A stretch of 64,000 nt of DNA from contig JAFZBN010000016.1 in the NCBI GenBank assembly GCA_017561715.1, positions 95,536 through 159,535 of the forward strand, written 5' to 3'. The notes beneath the pieces were generated by a model. The model did not search any database. It had not been told where the DNA came from and worked only from the letters and a program-made list of their open reading frames with translations. The DNA is from Clostridiales bacterium (GTDB taxonomy: Bacteria > Bacillota > Clostridia > Saccharofermentanales > Saccharofermentanaceae). This document shows, in pieces, positions 26,521 through 34,931 of this stretch. Within the stretch, counting starts at the first letter, position 1, and the number at the start of each line of letters is the position of its first letter. Both the position numbers and the translations under genes were made by a program.

Positions 26521-28914
26521 TCACGCCCGCTCCTGCAGAACCGTTTTCGCACGATTTTCGATGATCTTTATGACTTCATCCGCCGTTTTCTGTCCGCTGA
26601 AATAGGCCGCTGCTTCTTCATCGACAATTGCCGTAATATCGAGGTCATTCTTCGCTTCGATGGAAACATTTTCGATAACAGCAACGATCCTATCGTAGTC
26701 TTCCTCCACCAGATTCGAAGCTCCGTCTATGTGGAGCATTCTTTCTGATTCAGCGATCGCCAGTGACTCATCGAACAGTCCCTTGAACGCATCCCTGCTT
26801 ATCGGGAACCCGCCGCTGATATATGAAATCATGTCATGCTGAGATTCCTCCCCGAGAAAGTTTCGGATAAAATCCCATGCCTCATCCGCATATTCGCAGT
26901 TCTTTGAAACGGAAAAAGTCAATATCGGTTCCGCGGACATGCCTCCGCCTTCGGAAGTAGGATATCCGCAAAAGACCACGGAACGGCCGGCACCCGCACG
27001 ATAATCGTATTCCTCAATGGAAGATACAGTGGCATCCTTCATCGCCACCATATCAAGGTTCGCGGAAAAAGATCCTGCGTCGATATATATCGGTTCGACA
27101 ATGGAATTATTCCGTTTGTCATTCTCTCCGTATTTGTTCGCAAATTCCAATATCTTCCGAAACTCTTCCGTGTCAAAATGCACTTCCTGTTTGTCGTAAT
27201 CGATAAAGTCCCCCATGCATGTTGCCATAAGCGTATTCAGAAGAACCTGTTTCCTGATCTCAGGAAGCGGCTGTACATCCTCCGGAAGCGAAGAAAACAT
27301 CGTCTCAATATCCGCCCATGTGCAATTTGTTTTCTGATCCATGTACTTTCCGTTCGCGACAAAACCGGTCATGTAAAACGAAACGGGGATCCTGTAAAGC
27401 TTCCCGTCTTTCTCAAAAGCGCGAAGAACATTGTCGAAAAGATCTTCTCTGTTGATACTGTCATCTTGCTGAAGATACGAATTCAGATCTAAAAGAATAT
27501 CGTCTCTTTCATATGGCATATCGTTCCCGAAATTGACCATGATATCCGGGCCACGACCTGACTTTATCTCTTGGTATATCTGGTCTTCGATAAGAGTCTG
27601 TTCTTCGGAATGCTCTTTGGTAAGCACATACAAAAGGTCTGAGGAAAACTCCGTCAGCACGATACGTGCTTTCTTATCCGGATCGCGGTTATATTCCACG
27701 ATACTGTTGTAAAAGTAATTGTTTCCCGTTGTCACGGCAACCGCGGAGAGCACTCTTTTCCCGGCATGCGGATTCTTTTCCGCCTTTTTCAGATGTTCGA
27801 TCTTCACCGTTCCCATATCCTCTTCAAACATCGAGGTGGTTTCCCTGCTCATATCGACGGCAAAAATGTATTCATCTTCTGATACGACACGAAGAGACTC
27901 GGACCGGATCTTCGAGTGATAACTGTCCGTTTCATTCCATGGGAGTTCGATAGTCGTTGTATCCGTTTCAACATCGAGTCTGGATAGTCCGTTGCTTGAG
28001 TTGATGTGAATATCATTCCGGGATTGGATCAAAAGTTCCGGATCCGTAAACTCTTCCTGTTGAAACGGAATGGAAGTCTCTTTGAGTTTTCCGGTTTCAA
28101 CATCGATCTCTCTGAAAGAATACTCGCCCGTCAGAAAATCGAAAAACAGAGAATAGTACTTATCCTGAGAACGGAAAACGCCCCCACGCATATCCTCACT
28201 TGATTCATACCAGATAGCTTCACCCGAAGAATCGATATACACATATCCCGAGTAAGAGGAAATAAAGAAATGTCCGTTCGGAGCGGCTACGCACGATTCG
28301 GTATATGTCATAGGAGCTTTGGCCCGGATCGTATGGAGCAGTTCACCGGAAGAAGATATCTCACTGATCTTCCGTTCCCCGTCCGAACAGTACATCACCA
28401 TGGCCTGCCCGTCTGCTCCTTCAAAAATGCTTTCGACGTCAAACTGTTCATTAACAGGCAGCATCGTTTTCAGTTGTCCGTCCAGATCAAAAATGTAAAG
28501 GCCGGAGGAATATCTTTCAGACACCATCGCTTCTATTTCTTCAGCTTCCTCATCACTTAGCGGATGTTCACCTGTGATATGCGCGATCCATTTTTCGTCA
28601 AGAGCCTCGTCAATTTCGTACTCTTCTTCGATCAACGTGAAAAGTCCGGACTCAAGGATCTTCACATCTCCAAAAAAGCGTGACACGACTTTCCTTTCGT
28701 TTTTTTCGGGAAGTTCGATATCGAATTCGGAAAGAGTATAGAACGGATCGCTTTCTTCGATCAGTTTTCCGCTTTCAGGTAATGATTCGATGAATTCTTT
28801 CGCTTTAGGATCTTCAGTGCCTTTTTTCTTACTCTTTTTCCCGCAACCGAAAGACGAGACAAAGACTGTCAGACATAATAGAACAGCCATAAGCTGTTTC
28901 GTTTTTCTTGCCAT
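26521..28914 (-). CDS. Large lipoprotein: repeat-rich N-terminal half plus solute-binding domain
   Basis: A 797-aa lipoprotein. The signal peptide ends in a lipobox-like FVSSFGC, placing the lipidated Cys near residue 24. Residues about 50-390 are beta-rich with repeated short strands such as GLYIFDLDGQL and GYVYIDSSGEAIW, resembling a propeller of stacked four-strand sheets. Residues about 400-797 look like a family 1 extracellular solute-binding protein (LNSYLQQDDS, GKLYRIPVSFYMTGFVANGKYM, and GGGMSAEPILTFSVSKNCEYADEAWDFIRNFLG). There is no transporter gene next to it, so it may be an orphan receptor or sensor. ATG 28914 is preceded by GGAGG; an upstream TTG is ignored. It splits the metF/activation pair from metH and its base composition looks somewhat more A+T-rich. 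Confidence 0.72.
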   Translation of the reverse strand: MARKTKQLMAVLLCLTVFVSSFGCGKKSKKKGTEDPKAKEFIESLPESGKLIEESDPFYTLSEFDIELPEKNERKVVSRFFGDVKILESGLFTLIEEEYEIDEALDEKWIAHITGEHPLSDEEAEEIEAMVSERYSSGLYIFDLDGQLKTMLPVNEQFDVESIFEGADGQAMVMYCSDGERKISEISSSGELLHTIRAKAPMTYTESCVAAPNGHFFISSYSGYVYIDSSGEAIWYESSEDMRGGVFRSQDKYYSLFFDFLTGEYSFREIDVETGKLKETSIPFQQEEFTDPELLIQSRNDIHINSSNGLSRLDVETDTTTIELPWNETDSYHSKIRSESLRVVSEDEYIFAVDMSRETTSMFEEDMGTVKIEHLKKAEKNPHAGKRVLSAVAVTTGNNYFYNSIVEYNRDPDKKARIVLTEFSSDLLYVLTKEHSEEQTLIEDQIYQEIKSGRGPDIMVNFGNDMPYERDDILLDLNSYLQQDDSINREDLFDNVLRAFEKDGKLYRIPVSFYMTGFVANGKYMDQKTNCTWADIETMFSSLPEDVQPLPEIRKQVLLNTLMATCMGDFIDYDKQEVHFDTEEFRKILEFANKYGENDKRNNSIVEPIYIDAGSFSANLDMVAMKDATVSSIEEYDYRAGAGRSVVFCGYPTSEGGGMSAEPILTFSVSKNCEYADEAWDFIRNFLGEESQHDMISYISGGFPISRDAFKGLFDESLAIAESERMLHIDGASNLVEEDYDRIVAVIENVSIEAKNDLDITAIVDEEAAAYFSGQKTADEVIKIIENRAKTVLQERA

Positions 28915-29004
28915 AAACGCCTCCAACAGTATGTTACTATCCCCATAGCGTATTGTACTGAAAAAGAGGCTTTTACGGAAGTGTTTAGACCGAAATACCG
29001 GTGG

Positions 29005-29676
29005 TCACTTTGAGATCCCGATGATCGCCGTGACGCTCTTGCTCGGCGCCATCAGACACGATTCGGAAAGCGTGATGCCGAGTCTTCTTTCGGCATCTAA
29101 AAGCGGCAGGAATACCTTCTGCACTTCGATCGGAAGATCCCCGTATCCCGGCGAATAGCGCATGCGCGTCTTCTGTCCTACTTCTTTGCAGATCTCCTTC
29201 ACGTCATCGTTAAAAGCATCGCACAGGGATTCGACTCTCTCGGCACCTAAGCCCTGAAGCAGAAGTCCCATCTTCGGGTCCGCCTTTTCGTATCTTCGGA
29301 TCAACCGGTCGATCCCGGATCCGATCGTCGCCGCGAAAAGCACCGCCCGGTCGCAGCCTTCAAGGTTCTTTTTCAGTTTCTCGGACCTCTGTTCAAACGG
29401 AAAGACCGGAAACCCATCCTCATCCCAAGAAAGCGGAACGACCACAAATCCCACACGGAAAGAAAGCGCGCCGGAGGTAAGGGACAGTGCTTTTTCCATG
29501 GAAGAAGCAAGCTCGGGATCCTTCGCGGCATTCTCCTGCTCGTAGATCGGAATGCAGGAATAACGAAGCCACTCGGTCACGTTGAGCGAGGGCGTCTCGT
29601 AGTCAAGATACTGCGGGATCGTCTGTTTATCGGAAGCAATGGCTTCCCCGATCAGTGCTTTTCGATCCATATTCAC
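29005..29676 (-). CDS. Methionine synthase activation subunit (stand-alone)
   Basis: A 223-aa protein matching the C-terminal activation domain of MetH. The SAM-binding signature is RMRYSPGYGDLPIEVQ, followed by LGITLSESCLMAPSKSVTAIIG, as in the E. coli domain. It would use S-adenosylmethionine and a reduced flavodoxin-like donor to reactivate oxidised cob(II)alamin in the three-domain MetH encoded downstream. The start is GTG 29676, overlapping the metF stop as GTGA, or ATG 29670; no strong ribosome site separates the two. Coupling to metF fits a methyl-folate module. Confidence 0.88.
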   Translation of the reverse strand: MNMDRKALIGEAIASDKQTIPQYLDYETPSLNVTEWLRYSCIPIYEQENAAKDPELASSMEKALSLTSGALSFRVGFVVVPLSWDEDGFPVFPFEQRSEKLKKNLEGCDRAVLFAATIGSGIDRLIRRYEKADPKMGLLLQGLGAERVESLCDAFNDDVKEICKEVGQKTRMRYSPGYGDLPIEVQKVFLPLLDAERRLGITLSESCLMAPSKSVTAIIGISK

Positions 29677-30566
29677 TTCACACCGTAGTCTTTCCAGAGA
29701 ATGTTGGAAAGGTTGTTCATGATGGCCTCGGCCACGTCCGGCTTGTTCATGGAATAAACGTGCACGTTCGTCACTCCGTTTGCGTAAAGGTCGATGATCT
29801 GATCGGTCGCGTAGGCGATACCTGCCTGCTTCATGGACTCCGGATCCGTTCCGAAATAATCGACGATCGCCTTGAAGCGCTGCGGCATGAAAGAGCCGCT
29901 GAGCTTGATCGCCTTTTCTACCTGGATCGCGTTCGTGATCGGCATGATGCCCGGAACGACAGGGACCGTGATACCGGCCTCGCGGATCTTGTAGAGAAAG
30001 TTATAGAAAAGGTTATTGTCGAAAACCATCTGGCTGACGAGGAAGTCCGCGCCGGCATCGACTTTTTCCTTGAGGTACTTAATGTCTTCGTGCTGATTAG
30101 CGCTCTCGGGGTGAACCTCCGGATAGCAGGCACCGCCGATGCAGAAATCGTAGCCGCTTTCCTTGATCTCACGGATGAGCTCGACCGCGTGGCGGTAATC
30201 CCACGTGCTTCGGTCGGTATTCTCGAGTTCGGGAGTCAGATCGCCGCGAAGCGCCATGATATTCTGAAGACCCAGACTATGGATCTCTTCGATCTTACTG
30301 TGGATCATGTCCTTGGAGCTACTGACGCAGGTCAGGTGCGCCATGGTCGGCACGCCGTGCTTCTCTTCGATCGTCTTGGCAATGTCGAGAGTGAAGCGGC
30401 TCGTTCCGCCGCCTGCCCCGTATGTAACGCTCATGAACGCGGGCTTACTCTCCGCGATCTTTTCGGTCGTCTCCTTTACGCTCTCGAAAGAAGTCTCCTT
30501 CTTCGGCGGGAAAACTTCAAACGACAGAGACATGCTCTTTTTATTCAGAATATCGATGATCTTCAT
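29673..30566 (-). CDS. metF: Methylenetetrahydrofolate reductase
   Basis: A 297-aa flavoprotein that reduces 5,10-methylene-tetrahydrofolate to 5-methyl-tetrahydrofolate, the methyl donor for MetH. Landmarks: SLSFEVFPPK (the catalytic Glu region), SVTYGAGGGTS, THxx-type AHLTCV, NIMALRGDLT, GGACYPEVHPE and FLVSQMVFD. Length is that of the bacterial MetF family. ATG 30566 follows a very purine-rich AAAAGGGGAGGGG. An extended -10 (TGATATAAT, 30600-30605) just after the ABC-F stop suggests its own promoter. Confidence 0.95.
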   Translation of the reverse strand: MKIIDILNKKSMSLSFEVFPPKKETSFESVKETTEKIAESKPAFMSVTYGAGGGTSRFTLDIAKTIEEKHGVPTMAHLTCVSSSKDMIHSKIEEIHSLGLQNIMALRGDLTPELENTDRSTWDYRHAVELIREIKESGYDFCIGGACYPEVHPESANQHEDIKYLKEKVDAGADFLVSQMVFDNNLFYNFLYKIREAGITVPVVPGIMPITNAIQVEKAIKLSGSFMPQRFKAIVDYFGTDPESMKQAGIAYATDQIIDLYANGVTNVHVYSMNKPDVAEAIMNNLSNILWKDYGVK

Positions 30567-30599
30567 TTCGGGATTACCCCTCCCCTTTTAAGTGGGTTC

Positions 30600-30605
30600 A
30601 TTATA
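30600..30605 (-). promoter_or_regulatory. Extended -10 promoter element for metF
   Basis: On the minus strand TGATATAAT (TG-A-TATAAT) lies directly downstream of the ABC-F stop codon and 34 nt upstream of the metF start. No clear -35 is present, as is common for extended -10 promoters. Confidence 0.5.
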
Positions 30606-32135
30606 TCATAGGTCAATGACCTTCGTTGCCATCTTCTCTCTGAATCGCACGTCGTGCTCCACGATCAGCATCGTCGGCTGATACTCTGAGATGAGCTTTT
30701 CGAGCTGCATGCGCGAAAAGACATCGACATAGTTCAGCGGCTCGTCCCAGATATAAAGATGCGCCGGGGTCAGAAGGCTCGTCGCGATGAGGACCTTCTT
30801 CTTCTGTCCTTCGGAAAAGTCCTCGATGTTCTTTTCAAACTGCGCCTGTTCGAGCGCGAGCTGACGAAGCACCGCGAGGAAGAGACTGTAATCCACGCCG
30901 TTTTCAAAAGCGTGCATGCGAAGGTCGCCGTGCAGGTGCGACGTATCCTGATTGATGTACGAGATCTTCAGGTGCGGCGCGGTAAGAAGCGTGCCATCGA
31001 TCGAAAAGTTCTGCTCCTTTTTTTCGCCTTCCTCTGCTTGAGCCAGGATCGCCTTGATGAGGCTCGTTTTTCCACATCCGTTTTTACCTTGCAGGAACAC
31101 TCTTTCTCCGTTTCGGATCTCGAAGGTCAGCCCCTCGAATACGGGCTTTTCCGAATCCTTATACTGAAGCGAAAGATCCCTCGTCTCGACGACTCTGTCC
31201 CTGAAATGTTTCATCGGCGAAAGCCTCAGATCTCGGATCTGCTCAACGTCATTGAGAAGCCCTTCTTTTTCCGCGATCTGCTTTTCCATGCGCTGTTCGA
31301 AGACCTTCACGCGCGCTTCCATTTTCTTCGTCTTCGAACTGATATACGTGCGCGCGTTTTTCGTTCGGTCATGCTCCTTGATCGGGTCATATCCGATCTT
31401 CGTATTCTCACCCTTTGTCGCCCAGCTCTGGCTCTGCTGCATCGTGCCTTTCAGTCGCCCGATCTCCTTCATGTGCTTCTCGTTTTCCGCCTTGGCAAAA
31501 GCATCCGCGCGCTCCTTGTTGTCCCACCAGGAAGAAAAGTTTCCGCTCTGCACATCGATGGAAGATCTTTGCAAGACCAGCACGTGATCGACACACGCAT
31601 CGAGAAGATCACGATCGTGCGACACGAGGATGAATCCCTTCTTCTTCGCAAGGTAGGATTTCACGATCTCTCGCGCCTCTTTGTCGAGGTGATTCGTCGG
31701 CTCGTCGATGAGAAGAAAATCATTCTCCCCCGCGAAAAGCACCGCCAGCATGACCTTTGTCTTCTCGCCGAAGCTCAGTGTGCGAAGCGGACGATACAAA
31801 AGCTCCGCATCGACGTCAAGGTCCGCGATCTCGCACATGACGCGCCAGCTTTCGACGCCCGGCTTCCACTCTTCCATCAGTTCATCCGCCGTCTTATCGA
31901 GATCCTCATTCGTGATCCTATAAGGGAAATAATCGCACGGCACATCACAGCTGATACTGCCGCTGTATTCGTATTTTCCGAGAAGCAGGTTCAGAAACGT
32001 TGTCTTGCCTTTGCCGTTACGGCCGATGAACCCGAGTTTCCAGGAAGTATCGATCGTAAAAGAAACGTGCTCGAAGATCGGATCGAAGCTGCTCTCATAG
32101 GAGAAAGTGAGATCATTTACTTGAATTTTCGCCAT
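30606..32135 (-). CDS. ABC-F protein, Lsa-like (antibiotic-resistance-type)
   Basis: A 509-aa protein with two ABC domains and no membrane segments. ABC1 has GRNGKGKT, LSFGEKTKV and LLIDEPTNHLD; ABC2 has GKNGCGKT, FSEGQKKKV and IWDEPLNYVD, both with the catalytic Glu. The linker (about residues 190-300) is long and charged, with WATKGENTKIGYDPIKEHDRTKN. The N-terminus, with DTSWKLGFIGRNGKGKTTFL, closely follows the Lsa/Vga-type proteins I know, which enter the ribosome E-site and displace lincosamides, pleuromutilins or streptogramin A. ATG 32135 (AGAGGAC upstream) is chosen over an in-frame start 45 nt earlier. A terminator-like hairpin ends 28 nt upstream, which suggests antibiotic-responsive attenuation. 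Resistance itself is inference. Confidence 0.85.
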   Translation of the reverse strand: MAKIQVNDLTFSYESSFDPIFEHVSFTIDTSWKLGFIGRNGKGKTTFLNLLLGKYEYSGSISCDVPCDYFPYRITNEDLDKTADELMEEWKPGVESWRVMCEIADLDVDAELLYRPLRTLSFGEKTKVMLAVLFAGENDFLLIDEPTNHLDKEAREIVKSYLAKKKGFILVSHDRDLLDACVDHVLVLQRSSIDVQSGNFSSWWDNKERADAFAKAENEKHMKEIGRLKGTMQQSQSWATKGENTKIGYDPIKEHDRTKNARTYISSKTKKMEARVKVFEQRMEKQIAEKEGLLNDVEQIRDLRLSPMKHFRDRVVETRDLSLQYKDSEKPVFEGLTFEIRNGERVFLQGKNGCGKTSLIKAILAQAEEGEKKEQNFSIDGTLLTAPHLKISYINQDTSHLHGDLRMHAFENGVDYSLFLAVLRQLALEQAQFEKNIEDFSEGQKKKVLIATSLLTPAHLYIWDEPLNYVDVFSRMQLEKLISEYQPTMLIVEHDVRFREKMATKVIDL

Positions 32136-32308
32136 AGTTGTCCTCTTTCTGCCCGAAACAAAAAGTCTGCTTTTGCGCACGCAGAAACAGACTCACACGA
32201 TTCTCCTATATCCTTCAGCTGAAGCAGGAACGATGCCGCGATGATTCCATGAAAGCGCACACAAGAAGACCTTTTCCGGGTCTTTACATAAAAATGTGTT
32301 TCCTTCAT
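32117..32308 (-). other. Possible leader ORF overlapping the ABC-F start
   Basis: A 63-codon frame begins at ATG 32308 and runs through the attenuator hairpin into the first codons of the ABC-F gene. It is Ser/Cys/Arg-rich and has only a weak GAGAAAG ribosome site. Leader peptides are usual in attenuation of Lsa/Vga-type genes, but they normally end before the terminator; this frame could instead be chance. Listed as a candidate only. Confidence 0.2.
32161..32193 (-). terminator. Attenuator-like terminator in the ABC-F leader
   Basis: Arms 32164-32176 and 32181-32193 form a 13-bp stem with one G-U pair and one mismatch around a GTGC loop. On the minus strand it is followed by TTTTTGTTT. It lies between the leader and the ABC-F ribosome site, so read-through must be controlled for expression. 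Confidence 0.7.
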
Positions 32309-32391
32309 TGATCATCACTTTCTCATTGGTCTACCCCAAACGCGGCTTCCGCGCTCTTTCTTTGAAGTCAAAAAGCAGTTTGATGCTGCTT
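32265..32391 (-). other. Other stem-loops in the ABC-F leader
   Basis: Upstream of the attenuator the minus strand can form AAGACC/GGTCTT (about 32265-32284), CGCGG/CCGCG (about 32341-32353) and AAGCAG/CTGCTT followed by TTT (32373-32391). The last may be a weak terminator for the DUF3737 gene. Together they fill most of the 340-nt gap between the two genes. Confidence 0.35.
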
Positions 32392-32475
32392 ACATTTCCG
32401 ATACTACCACGCGCCCGCCGATCTTGGCAAGCACGTTATACTACTGTTCTACACGAGTGCTTTTCGAGAAGGATC

Positions 32476-33330
32476 TCACAGGTCCTTCCGCAAAAGCACC
32501 TGTCCCGAACATTCCATAACGGCGTCGCCCGAGATGATCTCTCCTACTTCGTCACAGATCACTTTTCCGGACTTCGGATTCTTCACGGAATCGATGCGCC
32601 CGATGACTTCGGCGTCCACTTCGGAATATTCAAAAGACAGATCGCAGCCTTCCATCGTGCAGTTGATGATCTTAAGTCCCTTGCAGTAGCAAAGAGGCTG
32701 CGTGCCGATGATCCGGCAGTTTTCGAGCGTGACGTTCTCTGAGAACCAGCCGAGGTACTCGCCTCTGATGGTCGAGTTTTTCACAACAACATTCTTGCTG
32801 TGCCAGAACGCGTCCTTGGTATCCAGATCGCAGTTTTCGATCGTAAGTCCGTCGACATACTGGAAGGAATATTTGCCCTTCATGGTAACGTTACTGAGTT
32901 TGACGTTTTTGCTGTCGAAAAAGATGTACTCCGATGTGACGGTGGTGCTTTCCAGAGAAAGCCCGTCGCACTTCCATCCGAATTCCACGGAGTCGATCGT
33001 GCAGTTTTCGATCTTGATATCTTCGCACTCGCGGACAGCCTTTACACCGTAGATCTCGCAGTTCTGAAGGCGACCGTTTTTCGCGTACCAGATCGGCGCT
33101 CGGGTCTTATCGTCCATGGTCACTTCGTTTACGGAAAAATCGATGACATGCCACAGTGGATAGCGCAGTGAAAACGTGCATTCTTTCACTGTGATATCGC
33201 GCGCTTCTTTCAGCGCGGATTCGCCGTCGGCGGGGCCGCTGAAGTTGCAGTATACAACATCGGCGTACGTCTCGTTATAAAGCGCGCGCTCCTCGTCAAA
33301 TGTCATCCCTTTGATCTGTTTTCTCTGCAT
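32476..33330 (-). CDS. DUF3737 right-handed beta-helix protein
   Basis: A 284-aa protein of the DUF3737 family: FDEERALYNETYADVVYCNFSGPADGESALKEAR near the N-terminus, then SLRYPLWHV, followed by about ten short repeats of the form L-x-N-x-x-I/V-x-x with Asn-Cys-turns (NCEIYG, NCTIDS, NCDLDT, NCRIIG, NCTMEG). These stack into a parallel right-handed beta-helix. No signal peptide, so cytoplasmic. No enzymatic role is established for the family and no catalytic residue stands out. AGAGGAC precedes the ATG. Read-through from the upstream lipoprotein gene is likely (43-nt gap). Confidence 0.85.
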   Translation of the reverse strand: MQRKQIKGMTFDEERALYNETYADVVYCNFSGPADGESALKEARDITVKECTFSLRYPLWHVIDFSVNEVTMDDKTRAPIWYAKNGRLQNCEIYGVKAVRECEDIKIENCTIDSVEFGWKCDGLSLESTTVTSEYIFFDSKNVKLSNVTMKGKYSFQYVDGLTIENCDLDTKDAFWHSKNVVVKNSTIRGEYLGWFSENVTLENCRIIGTQPLCYCKGLKIINCTMEGCDLSFEYSEVDAEVIGRIDSVKNPKSGKVICDEVGEIISGDAVMECSGQVLLRKDL

Positions 33331-33373
33331 TTTTGATTCTGTCCTCTACTTAGCTGCCACCTTTTATATCCGA

Positions 33374-34876
33374 TCATCCCTGATTTCCCGAAGGAGGCAG
33401 CTGTGAATCAGTATTCGGCTGCGCGGTTTCATTGGAAGAAGGCATGCCTACATTCGGCAATCCCATGGTCTGCGAAAAGCCTACCTGCGGAAGTCCGCTT
33501 GTCTGCTGAAAACCGCTCTGTGGGTCCTGCGGCGCTGTATACGGAGAGACCGGCTGAGAAGACGGCGCGAACGGGGATGCCGGCTGTGCCGGTGTACCGA
33601 TCGGTGTCGCAGACGATGTCGGCGTCGGAATAAAAGCCGGGGCCGGTGTCGGAGCGACCGGTGCCGCTACGGGAGCCGGATCCTTCGGAGATTTCTTTCT
33701 CTTGGCAAGGAGGATGATCATGACAACGATACCCGCAAGGATGATCACACCACCGATGATCACTCCGATCAACCACGGCGCGATACCGCCTTTTTTGATC
33801 TTAAACTCGGCATGAACTTCTTCATCCATCTTCAGAAGCTCCCAGGTAAGTGTCTTACCGTCTGCTTCCGTCGCGTTCTCATCCTCGGCGGAATTCGGAA
33901 GTTCAAGAACGAATGTCATATACTTTCCGAAGTCTTTTTTCGCGAAAGAACTGATCTCGGAAGTGTCTGCGTCCTCCGCGACGGCAGTAGCGTCCCAGTC
34001 AATGGCATAAAGTCCTTCATCCTCGTCGAAATCCACCGTGAAGCCTTCGTATCCGATACCGAGAGCTTCAAGTTCTTCGCCGATCTCTTCGATCTCAAGG
34101 TGATTCTTTTCACCAAAGATTCCGGTGACTTTCTTTCCTTCTTCTTCGGTGATCTCCCAGTCGTTATCCTCGAAGATCGCGATGCGGTCTTCAAGCGCGT
34201 CATCTTCCTCTTCGACCGCCGCGATCAGCACTTCAAGATCCGCGGTCTTATCCTTATTGATCGTTACTTTCGTTGTGTACGGGAAAGGGTAAGAACCTGC
34301 CAGGGTAAAGGAGATAAATGCAGGTTCACTCAGCTCCAGGAGGTCCCAGGAATATGTAGTACCTTCAACATCCAGCGCATTGTCCGCGATCGAATCCCCC
34401 GGGATCGTGATACTGTACTTCATAAATCCGCCGTACTGTCTCAGGGAACTTCCGTCAATACCGGAATCCGACACGTCACTTGTTACCTCGGAAGCATCCC
34501 ACTTGATCGTATAGACGCCGTCTTTCTCACTGACTTTGAAGCCGTCAATATCAAGACCATCGAACATAACTTCCTCGAGCTCTTCTAACGGAACATCCAG
34601 GATCGAAACGGTAAATCCCTGATAATCATCCTCATCGTAATCATCGATCTTGAACTCGTAACCCAGATCTTCCAATTCTTCTCGGATCAGATCCGTATCA
34701 TCCGTGCCGGTAGCATAATCGTCCTGCATCGCATACAGCATGACAATATCCACGGTTCCGTCTTTATCGACCTTGGCCGTTAACGAATACCGTACGCAGC
34801 CCGTAAAACAGATCAGGATCACGAGTGCCAATAAAACAGAAAATGTTCTTTTAAGTGTGTGAAGTTTCTTTTCCAT
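33374..34876 (-). CDS. Lipoprotein with duplicated LppM-like domain and C-terminal membrane anchor
   Basis: A 500-aa protein. A signal peptide ends in a lipobox-like ICFTGC (lipidated Cys near residue 27). Two similar domains follow (about residues 30-195 and 200-365), each with a beta-strand start containing KVDKDGTVDI or TINKDKTADL, a GF-x-V segment and YxIKWDA/YAIDWDA, resembling LppM-type domains. A transmembrane helix lies at about residues 380-400, then KRKK and a 100-residue Pro/Gln/Gly-rich tail with imperfect repeats (GLPQVGFSQTMGLPNVG). Lipid anchor plus a membrane span is unusual. ATG 34876 lies 8 nt after GGGGGG. A TATAAT -10 at 34919-34924 suggests separate expression. Function unknown. 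Confidence 0.7.
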   Translation of the reverse strand: MEKKLHTLKRTFSVLLALVILICFTGCVRYSLTAKVDKDGTVDIVMLYAMQDDYATGTDDTDLIREELEDLGYEFKIDDYDEDDYQGFTVSILDVPLEELEEVMFDGLDIDGFKVSEKDGVYTIKWDASEVTSDVSDSGIDGSSLRQYGGFMKYSITIPGDSIADNALDVEGTTYSWDLLELSEPAFISFTLAGSYPFPYTTKVTINKDKTADLEVLIAAVEEEDDALEDRIAIFEDNDWEITEEEGKKVTGIFGEKNHLEIEEIGEELEALGIGYEGFTVDFDEDEGLYAIDWDATAVAEDADTSEISSFAKKDFGKYMTFVLELPNSAEDENATEADGKTLTWELLKMDEEVHAEFKIKKGGIAPWLIGVIIGGVIILAGIVVMIILLAKRKKSPKDPAPVAAPVAPTPAPAFIPTPTSSATPIGTPAQPASPFAPSSQPVSPYTAPQDPQSGFQQTSGLPQVGFSQTMGLPNVGMPSSNETAQPNTDSQLPPSGNQG

Positions 34877-34918
34877 AACCATATCCCCCCAGATCATAAA
34901 ATCCATCCCAATACACTC

Positions 34919-34924
34919 ATTATA
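34919..34924 (-). promoter_or_regulatory. -10 element upstream of the two-anchor lipoprotein gene
   Basis: Minus-strand TATAAT lies 43 nt upstream of the start codon, between the S26-type peptidase stop and the lipoprotein gene. No convincing -35 is visible. Confidence 0.4.
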
Positions 34925-34931
34925 GCAGAAT

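Noticed and set aside
30759..32222. 487-codon open frame on the plus strand
   Set aside because: Antisense to the ABC-F gene, whose ABC motifs are clear. The frame has no recognisable domain and no ribosome site.
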